The notes: a model not told the origin generated them from the letters alone. DNA of 64,000 bases from Labyrinthula sp. Ha (GCA_015227615.1 JAALGZ010000010.1:1054001-1118000); one strand, 5' to 3'. Shown: positions 1 through 13,300, numbered from the stretch's first letter. Program-made: numbers and translations.

Positions 1-3000
1 TTATCATAAGGCACACAAAAGACACTTTTGAATTTATCAGCATCATTTATGATGGATGTTCTGAGTCTATACATGTGCATTGCTTACAGAGCTGAAATCA
101 TCATTGATATTTATTTCTGTCTTGATCAATGATATGTTCCTTGCTCTCTAATAAGAATCAGCTGAATTTTGACTTACATTGATGCTAAACGAAATTGCAG
201 TTGAGTCTTCAGCAACTTGATCTTAAACGCTGCAGTTCGCTTTCTTGTTGCATAAGCACTATAATATAACGAATGTTCTGACCACAAAAGACCAGATTAG
301 AATCTTTGATATAGCAATATAAGAATAACTAACAGACTAGAATTTATGATTATGGTGGTACTAGGGCTTGAATTTGATAAGAAGTATCCATACTTGTTTA
401 AAACTATTTCTATTTTGATTATCTGTGACAAGATTGTGCTTTTGATTCTCAACAATTGATTCTGATTTTACTGTGATTGCAAATTGATTAAACATTACAA
501 GGTTTATTCACGTGAATTTGGGATTCATGATCTAGAGCAATCTGAGAAAGTTTTAAATGAATTATCTATCATCAATCAAGGTAATATTGGATTCGAAAAT
601 GCTTTTCAATAGGAAAAATATTGGAAAGTATTTCAATAAAAAAACATTAATAAGTTAAATCGCATCTTTAAGCGCTACTCACATTTGGGTTCAATGTATT
701 TGAAAGAGCTAATAATAAATTACTGGTCGATATGTGGAGCATCTCACCTGAATGACTATTCCAACTAAGAGCAACCACAGGTGGTAAGCCGTGTGAGTCT
801 GTCACGAATCAATGTTGAGCGTGAGCCCAGTCATTACTTTCAATCAACAAGTTTCCATCCCTTGCCTGGCATCCTGCAATTTCAGTTGAAATCAACGCAT
901 TGGCAGTATTTCTCCAAAATTTCAATTTTAACTGCAACTAGAGCCATGTTTGCTCCATGTCACTAATGATCATACTCTATGTACAATTTCCTGTAAGCAG
1001 TGATTCTCTTGCCGGGGAATATTCTCAAGTTCTAAATTTAAGAGAATGGATTTCTTATGCACAGGTTTTCCCTTAGGTTGAAGGATTCTGCAGATGCATA
1101 ATAATCCTGGTGAAGCATGTATATTTCTTCTTTTTTGAGAGCAAATCTCTTCGATATCTATGTCGTACTAACTAGATTTATATAACAGATGATTTTTTTA
1201 TTTTTTTCAGTTGCTTTTAAATATGTGGAAACTCTAATGCAGATGCTTTCTCAGCTTCTTTAAACTTTGTATAAAAAACATGATACGTAATGTGGCACTT
1301 AAAACTACATTAGATGCATTTTGTTTATAAGAACCAAGCTTAAGATTCCTTTATTCAAATATATCGACTATTCTAATGATGAAAATGCTAAAAACTCGTC
1401 ATTCGTTATGTTGAGTTTGTTTTGTTACTGATAACAGTTTCAAAAAAAGGTTTTTCTAATTTTTCTTCAATAACTCTTTTAAGTAGAAATATATCATCAA
1501 AAGTTTCTGCGAATTGTTTTCAGATAGCAATAGGTGCTTTGAACAATGTTAGAGAGTTGATAAATTTGATATTATGTGACCTAACTCAAGCTACTGCATA
1601 AATATCAACATGTTCTTATAACAGTTTAGTAACCCGCAGCTATTTACTTCTTTAGGTTCTAGTATGTCTTAAGTTAATTTTACCAAACCGGGTTCGAATC
1701 TCTAAGGTGAAATAAAGGATTCGGAGAAAATTATACATAATAGCTAGGTATTCTTGGTCAATGGACTTAAGTTTTTCCTTCTTGTAGAGACAGAAATAAA
1801 ACACACTTATACTATATGAGGGGGAAACCATTCATCTCAGTTTCTGCCATAACGTGATTTGTAGCGGAAACTATTTATTTAGAGCTTTTCTATAAATATC
1901 TACATGTTGCTATTGTGACATTTCACTATATTCGCTTTATTTCAGAGATACATTCAAAACACCGCTTTAATAAGTATCCTGAGCATTCTGTACTTATTCG
2001 TCTGCTTATTTGGTAACTGTTTCTATCGCAAACGAAAGTGTTACTCTATTGTTTATATTTTGCTAGGAGATTACTGTACAGAATTCTTAACTAAGCTTCC
2101 ACTTGTGGAATATTTTTGTAATATAGAATTCTGTACCAAGTATTTTTTGAAAAACTCAATCCTTGAAAAAATTGAAGCCTCAGTTATATTAAGATTTAAT
2201 TTGGACCAAAAAGCTCATTATCCGATTCCAATACAAATCACTTAGTATTAGTCAGGTTTATTTTTCTCTGCCCAAACAAACCTCAGTTAGTTAACGCACG
2301 TAGCTACCTAAGCTACTTGGAAATCTTCAAGAATAGTGTTCTTCCATCCTTTAATTTCTTTTCTTCTTGGTTGATTGAGGATATATTTATCTTCCAATTA
2401 GTATTTTGTGAAATCCCCTCAGTAAAATCATAAGCTACTCCCTATATAATTAGCCAAAATCAGTTTCACCTGGTTTGATATTAGCTGGTTGAGGTTTTCG
2501 AAAATTTTATAGATGAAAGTTGGATATTGTTGACTGGAACTAATGGATAACAGGAGAGTGTTTTTTGTTGGCAGAAAATTTGTGTTCTAGGTATATTTTA
2601 GAATAGAATTCTAGGTAATTGTACGAAACTATTAGAATATTTACCCAGCTGAGTTTCTCTTTTGTTACTCCATACGTTATGTCATCTTATCCAGTTTTTG
2701 CACGATGTTACGATATTCTAAATTTATTTTTTTTTCTTTAGATTTTTTTAATGAGGTTCATTTCTGGATCATTGGGCTCTCTGAGCCGTTGTAAGCAATT
2801 TTCATGGATTTAGTATTTTCATTTCTTAAGCGCAATGTATATTCTAAATTTATCCGTGTTCACTTATTTGTTCTCCGTATTGGGTATAACCAGAAGATTT
2901 GTTGTTGCACCTTGGGTTTGTGTTATATCTTTGCAACTTTGTTTCATACCGCTTCTTTATCGTTTGGGATTTAATTTTGTTATTAAATTTGTTAGGCACG

Positions 3001-5200
3001 ACTTGAATACAAAAGACTAGAGAAAAGATACATGTCCAGAAAAGTTAGCTTCCATTTTGTTTTTAACCCTCGAAAGTTGTTTCTCATTCTTTGGTTTCCT
3101 CTAATGCTAATCTCATCTGCTAAACAGTGAGTGATCCGGGTTTCATATTGTTACATAACATCCAGCCTAACATAGTCTATCTCTTTCTAATCTAGATTTT
3201 TTATTTTTGGCATCGTTTTCTATTACTTGTTAATCGCTTCGAGGTAAACCCATATTTCACAATCAGACATGCAATGCTCACTCATGGTTGGCATTTTAAT
3301 GTAACATGAATGTATGATTTTTAGTGAAAATAGTTTCGTCGCCCGTATATTAAACTTACGAAAGCAGAAAAGGTCCCTCTTCCAATTTCTTGTAATACTA
3401 GGGGGAAAGTTTTCATATTTCTAATTAAAGTGAAGAAAATCTTCTCCGAGTCGCTCCCTTTTCCAAACTGAAAATGTATTTCCCAAGCAGTGGAGCACAA
3501 TTGGCTCCGAAAAAAATTTAAAAGGTTGCTATTTTCTTTTTCTGTGTAAATCGTCTACATTGCATTATCTGTTTTGTTTTTTTTCCTGTAGATTATATCC
3601 TTCATGGTAACCAACACTTCTGGGTATTGCTAGACACTCCGTGCCCGTACTATTGTAGTATATTTCATTTTGTAATTCAAAGCCACCATTACAAAAGAAA
3701 AACAATAACATACAGAGCTCTTGAATTAGTTTACCTGCATTTTGAGTGAGTTCGAAAGTTGAAGCTGGCTTAAAACTAGGTACTTCTAGGGACCAAAATA
3801 ATGGACATATAGTAGGTCAGAACAGACTAGTAGATGATTCAATAAAATCTCCACTAAAAAAAATGCTCAAAGAGCGCGGTATAAACAGAGTTAAATGATA
3901 AACTGGTGCAATATTTTTTTACCGGTGTGACTGATATTGGCCCTTTGCCACATCTGTTAATATCAGGTCCAAGAAAATGTCGATTGTTACAGTATATGTG
4001 TTTTCTCAGTGGAAACTAGATGAAGTTCTAAGTTTATTTATGTATTTAGTTTGTTGCTTAGGGTTACCTTTTTTTGAATAAAATATGTGCAACCGACAAT
4101 AAATTTGTATATTCTATATATTCCCATACGTTTAGGTAAAACCAGAAAGGAATACATCCTAATGTAGGCTCAAACTATATTTATCTCTTCCACAACAACG
4201 TGGAAAAAGCGTTTTTCTCTACCGGTAAGCCAAAAGAGAATTGGATGGAAATCTGTTTCCGGTTTCAGATTGAAAGCACCTAGTCTCATTCCTAAGAAGC
4301 CTGTTGGCTTCGAGGCTGTGACCCAACCAGTTTGCACTTGTCAGATTCGGATAAAGGAAGTCATCGCAGGGAAGTGAAACAGAAATACCTACGCAGTTAT
4401 AACTGATCCCTGGGATAAATAGTTGTGGCTAGTTTGGTGTATGATGCAATATAAACCTGGTCTGTGTGTGCTATTGCCTCCTAAAATATATTTTCCAACT
4501 CAATTGGAAAGCGGCAAATTTCAGCAGCATCTGTAACAAACAACCCTTTTTCTGATGTAAAGCGTTAATTTAAGCCTCTCTGAAACTATTTGTATGTCTC
4601 TTGCCTCTACCTATGTCTTTATATAATGATTGCTAATGGAGTTATTCATACCTTTTCTACCTACCACATCTGTTTTCATATTGTTGAGAATATGGTTTGT
4701 TTCAAATATTTTTTTTTTATTAAAGTCTGCTTGGTATCTCAGTACTAGAAATACTTAGAAGATACCTTCCTAACTAAGCAACTAAACGCAAACAACTATA
4801 CCATTCCAAATAAGCAACTCAACGCAAACACTAAACTACCATTCCCTTTAACACATATCTTAGAAACTCTTAATCCGACTCACTACAAATACACCTTACT
4901 TAGAAAAGTTATTTCTGTACTTTGTTTTACAATGCACATAGATACATTCAGGGTGAAGCTTGCTATGTACAGGAGTTTCACCAGTATAGAGCAGAGTAAT
5001 CAAAGCTACTGATGGACAGAAATTTCTGAAAGCTCTGTGTAAAGCTTATTTTTGGTTGTGCTTGAGCAGCTTGAGAAAATTAAATGAAAAACAACAGAGA
5101 TGATTATCGACCACCAGCAAATTGAATCACAATCCCAGATGAACGAAAGCACAGCTATAAAAATCAAAGAAACAAAGTTTCAGCACTTATGCACCGCATT
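1..5200. other. Gene-free spacer
   Basis: No convincing gene seen on either strand. Open frames stay below 75 codons, lack recognisable motifs and are what AT-rich DNA gives by chance. A GGTTCGAATCT string near 1690 looks like a tRNA B-box but its flanks do not form a T stem. A short imperfect direct repeat lies at 4774-4844. Confidence 0.6.
4774..4844. repeat. Imperfect direct repeat, two units of about 35 bp
   Basis: Two adjacent copies of a C/A-rich unit beginning AAGCAACTMAACGCAAAC and ending ACCATTCC. They differ by a few substitutions and a small indel. The unit is not seen elsewhere in the window and has no known function. Confidence 0.6.
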
Positions 5201-6037
5201 TCAATTTTTTCTAGCAGCAAATATGTTGCCTAGAGTAGCGTTTAACTTAAGAGACCCTGTTGCATCCAATTTTTTAGGTTCACGTTTCGCTTCTTTGATA
5301 GGAGGAGAAAACTTAGCATAATATTCTCTACTCCTTTTTTCTCTTTCTTGATCAGATATTCCAAACGCTCTACAACATACAGCATTATTTTCGCTAAAGT
5401 TAAACTCCTCCAAGTATGGATTAGAAGCTTTCATTGAACCATTTGATTCTTCTTCATAGGGATCCCAAAATACACAGCACAAGTTAACCCCTGCATCTAG
5501 AGCCGCAAGTTCCTTTCCTTCTTCCTTTAAGTTCATAAAATGCGTGTACACGTTAAAGGCATTTGCTACATAATCATCAATAAACCACACATGAATGTCT
5601 TTATCATTTTCATCAAGTAATTCTTTTTCTAGAATAAATTGAACTCCAAGTTCTTTGTTATAACCAGTTGATAATATTTTGTTATGTACCTGAAACTTTG
5701 CATCTTTATAAATTACATCTTCCAAATTTCCCTCCTCTAAAAGTATATCTTTAAGCTCAGCTTGCGCATGGTCAAAGGAAGAAAGAAGTGCTTTTAAATC
5801 AGATCTAGCAGTGACCACGTACAAGGTAGAAGTCTGTTTTAGTTGTCTCAAAAGTTCTACAGTTGTTTTTCCTCCTCTTATTCTTTCATGTAACGCACTT
5901 TCTTCATTCAAGTTCAAACCATTTGTTAAGGTTCTATCAAAATCAAAGATGAATACATTCTTATCATTTGGTTGATGTGTAAGCTCGGTTAATCCTCTTG
6001 AAGAGGAGATTGTCTTCAATGCAACATTTGATATCAT
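5201..6037 (-). CDS. HAD-superfamily phosphohydrolase-like protein
   Basis: Encodes 278 residues, probably a haloacid-dehalogenase-fold phosphatase; substrate unknown. Visible motifs: I, FDFDRT, with nucleophile Asp32 and acid/base Asp34; II, VVTARS, with Thr76; and an acidic pair in WFIDDY (Asp154-Asp155), as expected for Mg2+ binding in motif IV. The segment between motifs II and IV would hold the cap and the motif III lysine, which I cannot place with certainty. The last 40 residues are Lys-rich and probably disordered. No signal peptide or membrane segment, so likely cytosolic or nuclear. The first ATG at 6037 is used; the three upstream codons begin with TTG. The stop is TGA. It is divergent from the NDOR1 gene across 294 bp. 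Family assignment is firm, precise role is not. Confidence 0.8.
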   Translation of the reverse strand: MISNVALKTISSSRGLTELTHQPNDKNVFIFDFDRTLTNGLNLNEESALHERIRGGKTTVELLRQLKQTSTLYVVTARSDLKALLSSFDHAQAELKDILLEEGNLEDVIYKDAKFQVHNKILSTGYNKELGVQFILEKELLDENDKDIHVWFIDDYVANAFNVYTHFMNLKEEGKELAALDAGVNLCCVFWDPYEEESNGSMKASNPYLEEFNFSENNAVCCRAFGISDQEREKRSREYYAKFSPPIKEAKREPKKLDATGSLKLNATLGNIFAARKN

Positions 6038-6331
6038 TGCTACCAATAATATTTGGATATTACATGTAAAGAACCAATCAAATAACTGTTTTTGACCATA
6101 AAAAAGTGCTAGCAGAAAGAGAAGATCACAGGAAAAGTCTTATCGGAAATTCCCAGTAACAAATACCACATGAACAAGGAGAATAAGTGTTATAAAAGCT
6201 ACCGGTAGTAGTTAAATGCTTAGAAAATTTGTATAGGATTGTAAAAATGGTGCTATCTATAGAGTAAAAGCTTATTTTTTAATAATTCTTTTAGTTTTGT
6301 TAAGCTAGAACCATATTTTAGATTTTGGGTG
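6038..6331. promoter_or_regulatory. Divergent intergenic region, probable bidirectional promoter
   Basis: The 294 bp between the start codons of the HAD gene (-) and the NDOR1 gene (+). A TATAAAAG string lies at 6191-6198, 134 bp before the NDOR1 ATG; the same octamer occurs at 15735 upstream of the WASP gene. Promoter role is inferred from position only. Confidence 0.3.
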
Positions 6332-8314
6332 ATGAAGATAATTTATGCAACTCAAACGAACACTGCTTATGAATTAGCGGTGCAGTTTAAGAGATACGCT
6401 CTTCGAAGAAATGTGCAAGCAAAACTTTTTAACATTAAGGATATATCTGCGCAAGATTTTTCTTCTTTCGAATATATGGTATTGTTTGTTTCAACAACTG
6501 GTGACGGACAAGTTCCTGATGGAATGAAAGAGATTTGGGCAGAGCTGTTAAAGAAAACTATGGAAAAAAATATTTTCAAAGAACTTAAATTTTCAATATT
6601 TTGTTTGGGTGATTCTTCTTATCAAAAATTCAATGCTGGTGGGCGAATGCTGAGGAAAAGGTTGATACAATTAGGAGCAACAGAGTTCTATGAAGCTGGT
6701 CTAGGAGATGACCAGAGTAAATTGGGAGTTGAATATGATTTTCTTCAATGGAATAAAGGGTTCTGGGATAAAACTTTAAAGTTGCAAAATTTTATGCTAC
6801 CAGCTGGTTTTAATGTTGACGATAGCCCTCGGTTAGAGGCACCGAGGTACATCCTTCATATAGAAGAGAGAGAATTATTTGATAAAGAGAAGCAAAAACT
6901 GGAAAAACTGCATAAATCTGAATGGGTTAATAATTATATTTTCAATGAGTCTGATTCAAGTCCTCCAAGTGATAAACTCTTGATAAACAAAAGAGATAAT
7001 TGCAGAACAGTTGATGCGCTTGATTTTACTGTAAATAGAAACGAAAAAGTTTCAGCTAGTCATGAAAAGAATGACAACTCTGAAAATGGTAGTATGGATA
7101 AAGATGTTAGATTTTTGGAGTTCTTTGTAGAAAACCAGCAGAGTTCTTTGGTATATAAGAGTGGTGATGTTGCTATTGTGTATCCTTGCAATACAGACGA
7201 TCAGGTAAAAACAATGTTGAAACTTATAGGAGCAACAGGAAAAGAACTTATTTCTATTTATCAACGTGACAACAATAAACTCATTTTAAAACACTCGTTG
7301 GTTGAGATATTAACCCATAGTTTTGATTGCTCAGCAACATTGACCAGGGGAAGTATAGAGCAACTATATTTCTTACTGCAGCCTTCGACAGATGGAAATA
7401 ATACACTTCAAGAAGAAAAAAATAAATTGTTGGAAATGTTACAGTTGGAAAATATTGATATATATGAATCATATATTCGGAGGGAAAGGCGCAGTCTTCT
7501 TGATTTTGCACAAGATTTCAACTTTTCTCTTCCGCTTTGTACTCTCTTTTCTTCTATACTTAGACCAACTGAACCTCGTGAATATAGTATATGCAGTTCT
7601 CCAAGAGCACATGGTTTAAATACTGTACAAATCGTGGTTAGTCTTGTAAAGTTTCTTACCCCTAGAAAAAGGCTCTACAAGGGAAAGGGATCAGTGTTCC
7701 TCTCAAGATTGAAAGTTGGTAGCAAAGTCAAGGCGCAGATAAAACCAGGAGTATATATTCCTTCTGGCCAGTCTCCGTTAATCCTTATTGGTCCAGGTAC
7801 TGGAGTAGCTCCATGTCGTTCTATTTTGTATGAGTGTCTAAATAACCCTGAGTTTAACAGGGAGGTATTGTTAATCTTCGGCTGTAGAAGAGTAGATGAA
7901 GATTTTCTTTTCAAGAGCGAGTTTTTGACTTTGCTTGAGAATCAACCTAATTTTTCTTTGTGCGTGTGTTTTTCAAGACATGAAGAAATGTATACAGGGA
8001 ATACGTTTTGGTCAAAGAGAAGTAAAAAGTATCCAATACGAAGATCAGCAGATGATAGTGATACGAAGCTTAAGGCCATGTATGTGCAGCATGGACTGAA
8101 AATACCTGAAATTGCAGATGTTGCCTGTGAATATCTTGTGGAAAAAGCAGGGGTTGTTTATGTGTGTGGTACCGCTAAGAATATGCCAACTAGTGTCTTT
8201 CAAAGTTTTGCGGATATATTGTCCAAGAAAATGTCAATGACAACTCAGCAAACTGAGAAAGCACTACTCTCACTCCAAAGGAAGAATAGATATATCTTGG
8301 AAGTATGGAGCTGA
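6332..8314 (+). CDS. NDOR1: NADPH-dependent diflavin oxidoreductase (NDOR1/TAH18 family)
   Basis: Encodes 660 residues. The family passes electrons from NADPH through FAD and FMN to the Fe-S protein anamorsin/Dre2 at the start of cytosolic Fe-S cluster assembly. Domain order is complete. The flavodoxin domain (about 1-150) has FMN-loop motifs TQTNTA, STTGDGQVPD and LGDSSYQKFN plus the family-typical GLGDDQ. A charged linker covers about 160-240. The FAD domain has REYSICSSP near residue 415. The NADPH domain has GPGTGVAPCRS near 486 and VYVCGTAKNMP near the end. The C-terminus reads YILEVWS, with the Trp-Ser end common in the family. Length is slightly above the usual 600 because of the linker. 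The ATG at 6332 is used; the preceding codon is GTG. No intron or targeting signal is seen, fitting a cytosolic enzyme. Confidence 0.95.
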   Translation: MKIIYATQTNTAYELAVQFKRYALRRNVQAKLFNIKDISAQDFSSFEYMVLFVSTTGDGQVPDGMKEIWAELLKKTMEKNIFKELKFSIFCLGDSSYQKFNAGGRMLRKRLIQLGATEFYEAGLGDDQSKLGVEYDFLQWNKGFWDKTLKLQNFMLPAGFNVDDSPRLEAPRYILHIEERELFDKEKQKLEKLHKSEWVNNYIFNESDSSPPSDKLLINKRDNCRTVDALDFTVNRNEKVSASHEKNDNSENGSMDKDVRFLEFFVENQQSSLVYKSGDVAIVYPCNTDDQVKTMLKLIGATGKELISIYQRDNNKLILKHSLVEILTHSFDCSATLTRGSIEQLYFLLQPSTDGNNTLQEEKNKLLEMLQLENIDIYESYIRRERRSLLDFAQDFNFSLPLCTLFSSILRPTEPREYSICSSPRAHGLNTVQIVVSLVKFLTPRKRLYKGKGSVFLSRLKVGSKVKAQIKPGVYIPSGQSPLILIGPGTGVAPCRSILYECLNNPEFNREVLLIFGCRRVDEDFLFKSEFLTLLENQPNFSLCVCFSRHEEMYTGNTFWSKRSKKYPIRRSADDSDTKLKAMYVQHGLKIPEIADVACEYLVEKAGVVYVCGTAKNMPTSVFQSFADILSKKMSMTTQQTEKALLSLQRKNRYILEVWS

Positions 8315-9977
8315 ACATTCATCTACTAGATTATAGAAATTTCCTTGGATAATAACTACTTCAACAAGGACAATGGATGCAGATTTAAAGTTAATGTCCT
8401 TTGCCTCAGTTAGAAGTCTTAGGTCCACAAGAGAACTTGTGTACAAACCTGCGGGCATTTAAGTGAGCTTTTATCTTGTGAGGTTACTATCCCCATTAGA
8501 GATTTACCAGAAGAATTTGTGAAATCAAGAATAAATCCTCATCTTGGCATATTCACTGGTGCCCTGCTGTTGAGTAACCGCTGTGCAGCATACTCTATAA
8601 GTTTAGTTCTGGCAACATGGTAGGGCTCGAACTCGTCAGTACTCAGATCTTCAGGTACCGCATAATCTCCTTAAGCTATTTCACAAGGTTGTTTCTTTGA
8701 ACCCATGTCAACATTTGGCGTGGTGTGAGAACCTCCACTAGCTGCCGAACTGGCTTCACCATGTGTTAGATCTTTATTACCTGCTGTCTAGATCATCAAG
8801 ACTAGGTTACTTACTTTGATTAAGTTCCTAAAGGAACATATAGAATGAAATATTAAATAAGCTCTAACAGCTCCCTTAAATTATGGTTACGCTCTAGACT
8901 CGATTATCTTGCAATGTAAAAGTGTTTAGCTTGTAATTTAATATAATTGAGACTTTTTACTCCGCTAACTAAGTGACGCCTTCTCTAAATGGTAACTGTA
9001 CCCAAGTTATTTTACTATTTAAATTTTATGCTACGGCTTTAATTCCCTTACGAATATTTATTATACTTTGCTGTGTGATTAAACTTCCGGCAAGTTCGTT
9101 TTTTGCTGTAAAGATTTGTAAACCTGTTGTATTTCACAAAACGAGTTGATTGATAACGTAGTTGTTACTTAGGCAATTAAAAGAAATAATTATAGGCGCT
9201 GTAACTAATTAACTAGTGATTCCTACTATATATACTAATAATCACATATTAACAGTGTGTTCTAGTAGCCTCTCAAATAGATCTGAACAATTTCTTAACT
9301 AATAATATCCCTAAAGTGCACTACTTACTCATAAGTCCTGGTGATAAATGTTTCAGAACTAACTGCAGAGTTTGACTAGTCAGTGCATAGTACCATATCA
9401 GTAGCGTTGTTAGTATGACCTTGTGCTACTGTTACCTCTTAGCTGTTAATCGTACTAAGTAAAAAAATAAAAACTCTTAGCTACTAAAAATAATAATCCC
9501 CATTATAAGCAATTCTTGGTCATACAGCCCGCTAGAATTCAATAAATAATTAAGTGTCTGGCCCATAGAGATCGGGAAAAAAATTATATAGTATATACAA
9601 GGGAACCTCTATTTTCAATATATACTCGTTGGTTAATGTTTCCTTCTACCTGGTATTTTAGTTGGCTTTGATGCAACAAGCCAAGGTTGAAGAAGATGCT
9701 GATTTTGCACAAGGAAAGAACCGTATAATGGTACTTTGCGTGCTCTGAATAAGCTTTCCTAATCTTTTAACATGAGATTAATCACAAATTGTTTTCATAA
9801 TTTATTACGTTCAAGCCAGTTTCTCAAATATTGCAAGACTTTCTTTCCATTACGTCCTGGATATTAATAAATCTTTCTACTCATGTGCTATAATGATAAC
9901 TAAGGTTATAGTACAAAGGGCGTTCAGCTTAGGACATCCTACAAGTATATTTACAGCAGCAGTGGCTGGATTTATTA
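8315..9977. other. Intergenic spacer
   Basis: No coding frame, RNA gene or repeat that I can support. AT-rich sequence with frequent stops in all frames; the first 100 bp are presumably the NDOR1 3' UTR. Confidence 0.55.
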
Positions 9978-10328
9978 TTAGAAAAATTCAGTTGGCTCGT
10001 ATGCTCTGGATATCCTTTTGACCGAGCTATCAGGTTGTTTTTCACGAAGCCTTGCTTCTCTTGTTTTCTGCTTCAATTTCTCAATACATTCACTTTTAGT
10101 AACCTTTCTAATGGGTAAACCTGGTTTACGAGGGTCTTCTGGGCAAGAATATTCTCCAATGAGAAGTAGCAAGTATTCGAGCGAATTCTTTGGAAAAAAA
10201 ATCCATGGTACAAACGGAGTGTCTTTTCTGATGATGAATTCAACAACGGCGTTTATGGTTGAGAATTGTATCTTCGCTGAACTTAACTTGCTTCTAGAGC
10301 CAAACTCTGGTGTCGAGTTAGATTTCAT
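9978..10328 (-). CDS. Small hypothetical protein, possibly a 3' exon
   Basis: Encodes 116 residues from ATG to TAA; not recognised. The middle reads like a real globular protein (TPFVPWIFFPKNSLEYLLLL, then a Pro-rich loop and a Lys/Arg/Glu-rich helix ending REARLREKQ). The frame stays open upstream to 10370, and a CCGCAG at its upstream edge could be a splice acceptor, so this may be the last exon of a longer gene. A 140-codon frame lies antisense at 10018-10440, but it has shadow-like composition. I prefer the minus strand on protein texture alone; transcript data would decide. Confidence 0.42.
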   Translation of the reverse strand: MKSNSTPEFGSRSKLSSAKIQFSTINAVVEFIIRKDTPFVPWIFFPKNSLEYLLLLIGEYSCPEDPRKPGLPIRKVTKSECIEKLKQKTREARLREKQPDSSVKRISRAYEPTEFF

Positions 10329-13300
10329 AAAACATGGAGTATTGTATTGGATCTCTGCGGTTACTAGGATTTATCTTCGGAGCAAACATGAGTTAATGTT
10401 ATCTTTCTTTCATAAAATACTTGGCGCAGTAGTACTGTAAATTATTCTTACTTTTGTACAGGGATGACGGCACAGTAGATTATTTCATAAAAGAACTATG
10501 TCTGTTTTGTTCCATAGGTCATTCTGCAAGAGAAAGATAGAGACGGCAGAGTATTTCCAAAAGAAACGCCAACTGTGAAGCTAAGATTAGCTATCATTCT
10601 TGCCGGCTATTATCATGTTAGATTTTTTCCTAATTTCGCATACCATCATCACTGTTAAACAAATCATAGCAGCTGATAGAATTAACGATAATAACGCTGA
10701 GCACGCTATTCTATTCTTGTCTTGGGGTCCAAGATTTTTTTTCAGCCTTGTCAGTTTTTTTGAGAGTTGTACCTAGATAATACATTATCTCTTTAATCTT
10801 AACCCATATTTTCTGAGTGAGATTCATTAACTAGCCCCCTGCTCACAAACAAACATAGCACTCACACTGCCCATGTATATAGGACTCCGAAAGGGAGTAA
10901 AAAACCAGATTAAAGGGTTATACAAGCACAACATTGTTTGTTCATGTCTGGGACCCATCTGGGTGTTCATTGATTGTACGTTTCTATTCACTCAAAGAGT
11001 TTTTGATAGTTTTTTGGGCTGCAGTTATTTGGCTTCAATTCCAAGTAGGGAAAGGATACGCATAGTTTAGTGAACATCTCAAAGTACTGGGTCGTACCTG
11101 TACTTGGCACTCTTTCTCTTAATTTTCTGCGAGTTCCATTGAACAGTAGCTTGTGAACCTTGATTAACCGTCATAACGGTAAAAGCTTCTTGTTATGTTG
11201 AACGAAGTCTTCGATTAAACCAGTGTTGCTAAGGTGCTCTATAGGAAGCTTTCCATAGATTGCTCCCTAGTTGGAACCGATAATATAAAGTCCTTAACGA
11301 TTTCTGCTGAGTTTTTTTTGATCGAAGAATACAAGTTTTTCTTTTAAGTTTTTTATCAACAGTGTACTGATACTTTGATAAGTTTTAACATTAGAAGCAA
11401 CGATGTATTTTCTTGGAAGAAGGCGTTTCCAAGTCAATAGACACTCTAAAACTCGCCGATAAAAAAGATCTAGAAAAATTCCAATACATCCTTCAGAAAA
11501 AAAATCAAATTGAAATATAACTAATTTATTTATACCTTATATTAACTTAATTTGGTAAAGAAGTACTTTACAAAGTAGCCACAACAATGCAAAAGCAGAA
11601 AGGAATACATGGGTCTCATGTCAAAACTTCGTTACAGACACTAGAAAATTCTATTTAAGCAGTAGTTCTATTTGTTAAGAGTTTATATTGTACATTTTAC
11701 TTTTTCCAAAACTAAAGATGCAGCTTAAGCTGAGCCCATTGTTGCACACATCAAACAACAGCTACCAAAAGGTTTCTACTTCAACAAGATCGAAAGGAAG
11801 AAACAGCCATGAAACCCCACATTAACAAGAAAATATTAGTTTCAAATACTGAATCCATCACTCTTGCTCAGCTAAGCGAGTTAATATTTTGCAACTTCGT
11901 TCTGTTTGTACCTAGTCCAAAAAAAACAATGTACACCAGTAGGCTCAAATTTCCAGAGTTTGTACCTTGTCGATAACGCCATAGATATATATAAAGATGA
12001 GCAATAAAAAATTCTAAAAAAGTGTTTGTTTTATAAAATAGTACAACATCTCTTATTGATATCATATCGATAATGCTGTTATATTAACAATATCTACAGA
12101 TAATATTCAAGTATGGATGTTTTCCATTTATTTTCTCTTGTGCTTTTTAATTCGTAACGAATTCTCTTCACAGTTTGCGCAATACACATTGGAAGCTATT
12201 CTTCAGCCATTTACTAGTATATGGAATCTGAGATCGAGTCGAGATTCTCGTTTTCTTGAATCTTGAATTATTTATTCAAACCAATATTATTCTATAATAT
12301 TCTTCAATTACAAAAACTCTAGAGTACTCATTCTAGTATCGAATATTTTCCTATTCTGGACAGCATTGTTCTGACAAAACTGTAGAATTTATCCGACAAT
12401 TATAAAGGTATTCTGTAGATGGATTGTTCTACTGACTGAATGACAAGTTCTTAAGAGTTTTTTTATCTAATTCACTTTTGTCCTGAAGATTTTTCTTCTT
12501 GTCATCAAGGGTTAAAACCAAAGCAATTGACATAAAGTGCACTTTTCATAAGAGTTCCAAGTTTTAATCTTGCGAGAAATCCTCTAATAATTTTTCTAAT
12601 GTACTGTCCACAGCATTCAGGTTAACTAAGCTCATATTTTCAATGTCTAAGATTCTAACCTTTATCTGCTACGCGCTGGTTACCAACAATCCAAGATAAC
12701 AATAGTAAATCCATTTCTTTTAAGTTAGGCCTGAGATATATATTAATAGAGTAAAAATCTTTATATCTCAATATTTTGTGATTTTAGGCCATTCACCTAC
12801 TGATTTCTATCACCAAAAGTTGCAGGAATACAGAAGAGAGAGCTCTATTGCTGCATATCGCTTGACTATGTCAATGCAACATTCATCAACCCTTTTTGAT
12901 CAACCAACGTGGATCATTATATGGACAGGTTGTAAATGCGTAGCTTCATGACACAAACTAGTACTAATTTCTATATATTTTTTCTTCAAGTTTTTCCTGC
13001 AATAAGAAACAACACGTTATGTACTCTAAAAATAGTGTACAAAAAAAATTTCTTCATAAAATTTTTAGGCATTGAATCTAGAAACTTTCTTCTTGCTTTA
13101 ACTGTTACTTCATTGTGACGAGCAACGTAATTTTGATATCTGAAACCCTTTTTTTTGTTGCAAGTGACTCAAAGAATAAACCATATAATTTTAATAAGAG
13201 ATAAAACTTTCCCTTTATTTCAAGATATAAAGTTGAGAACAAGTATTTATTATAATTATATTCCTTTTTTGTCATGGAAATCACTTTCGATACCATCACG

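Noticed and set aside
1675-1710. GGTTCGAATCT as the B-box of a tRNA gene
   Set aside because: The flanking five bases on each side do not pair into a T stem and no acceptor stem or A-box lies at the right distance.
10018-10440. 140-codon frame on the + strand
   Set aside because: It is antisense to a frame with better protein texture. A possible 30-nt intron at its end (10432-10461) leads straight to a stop, so it gains no support.
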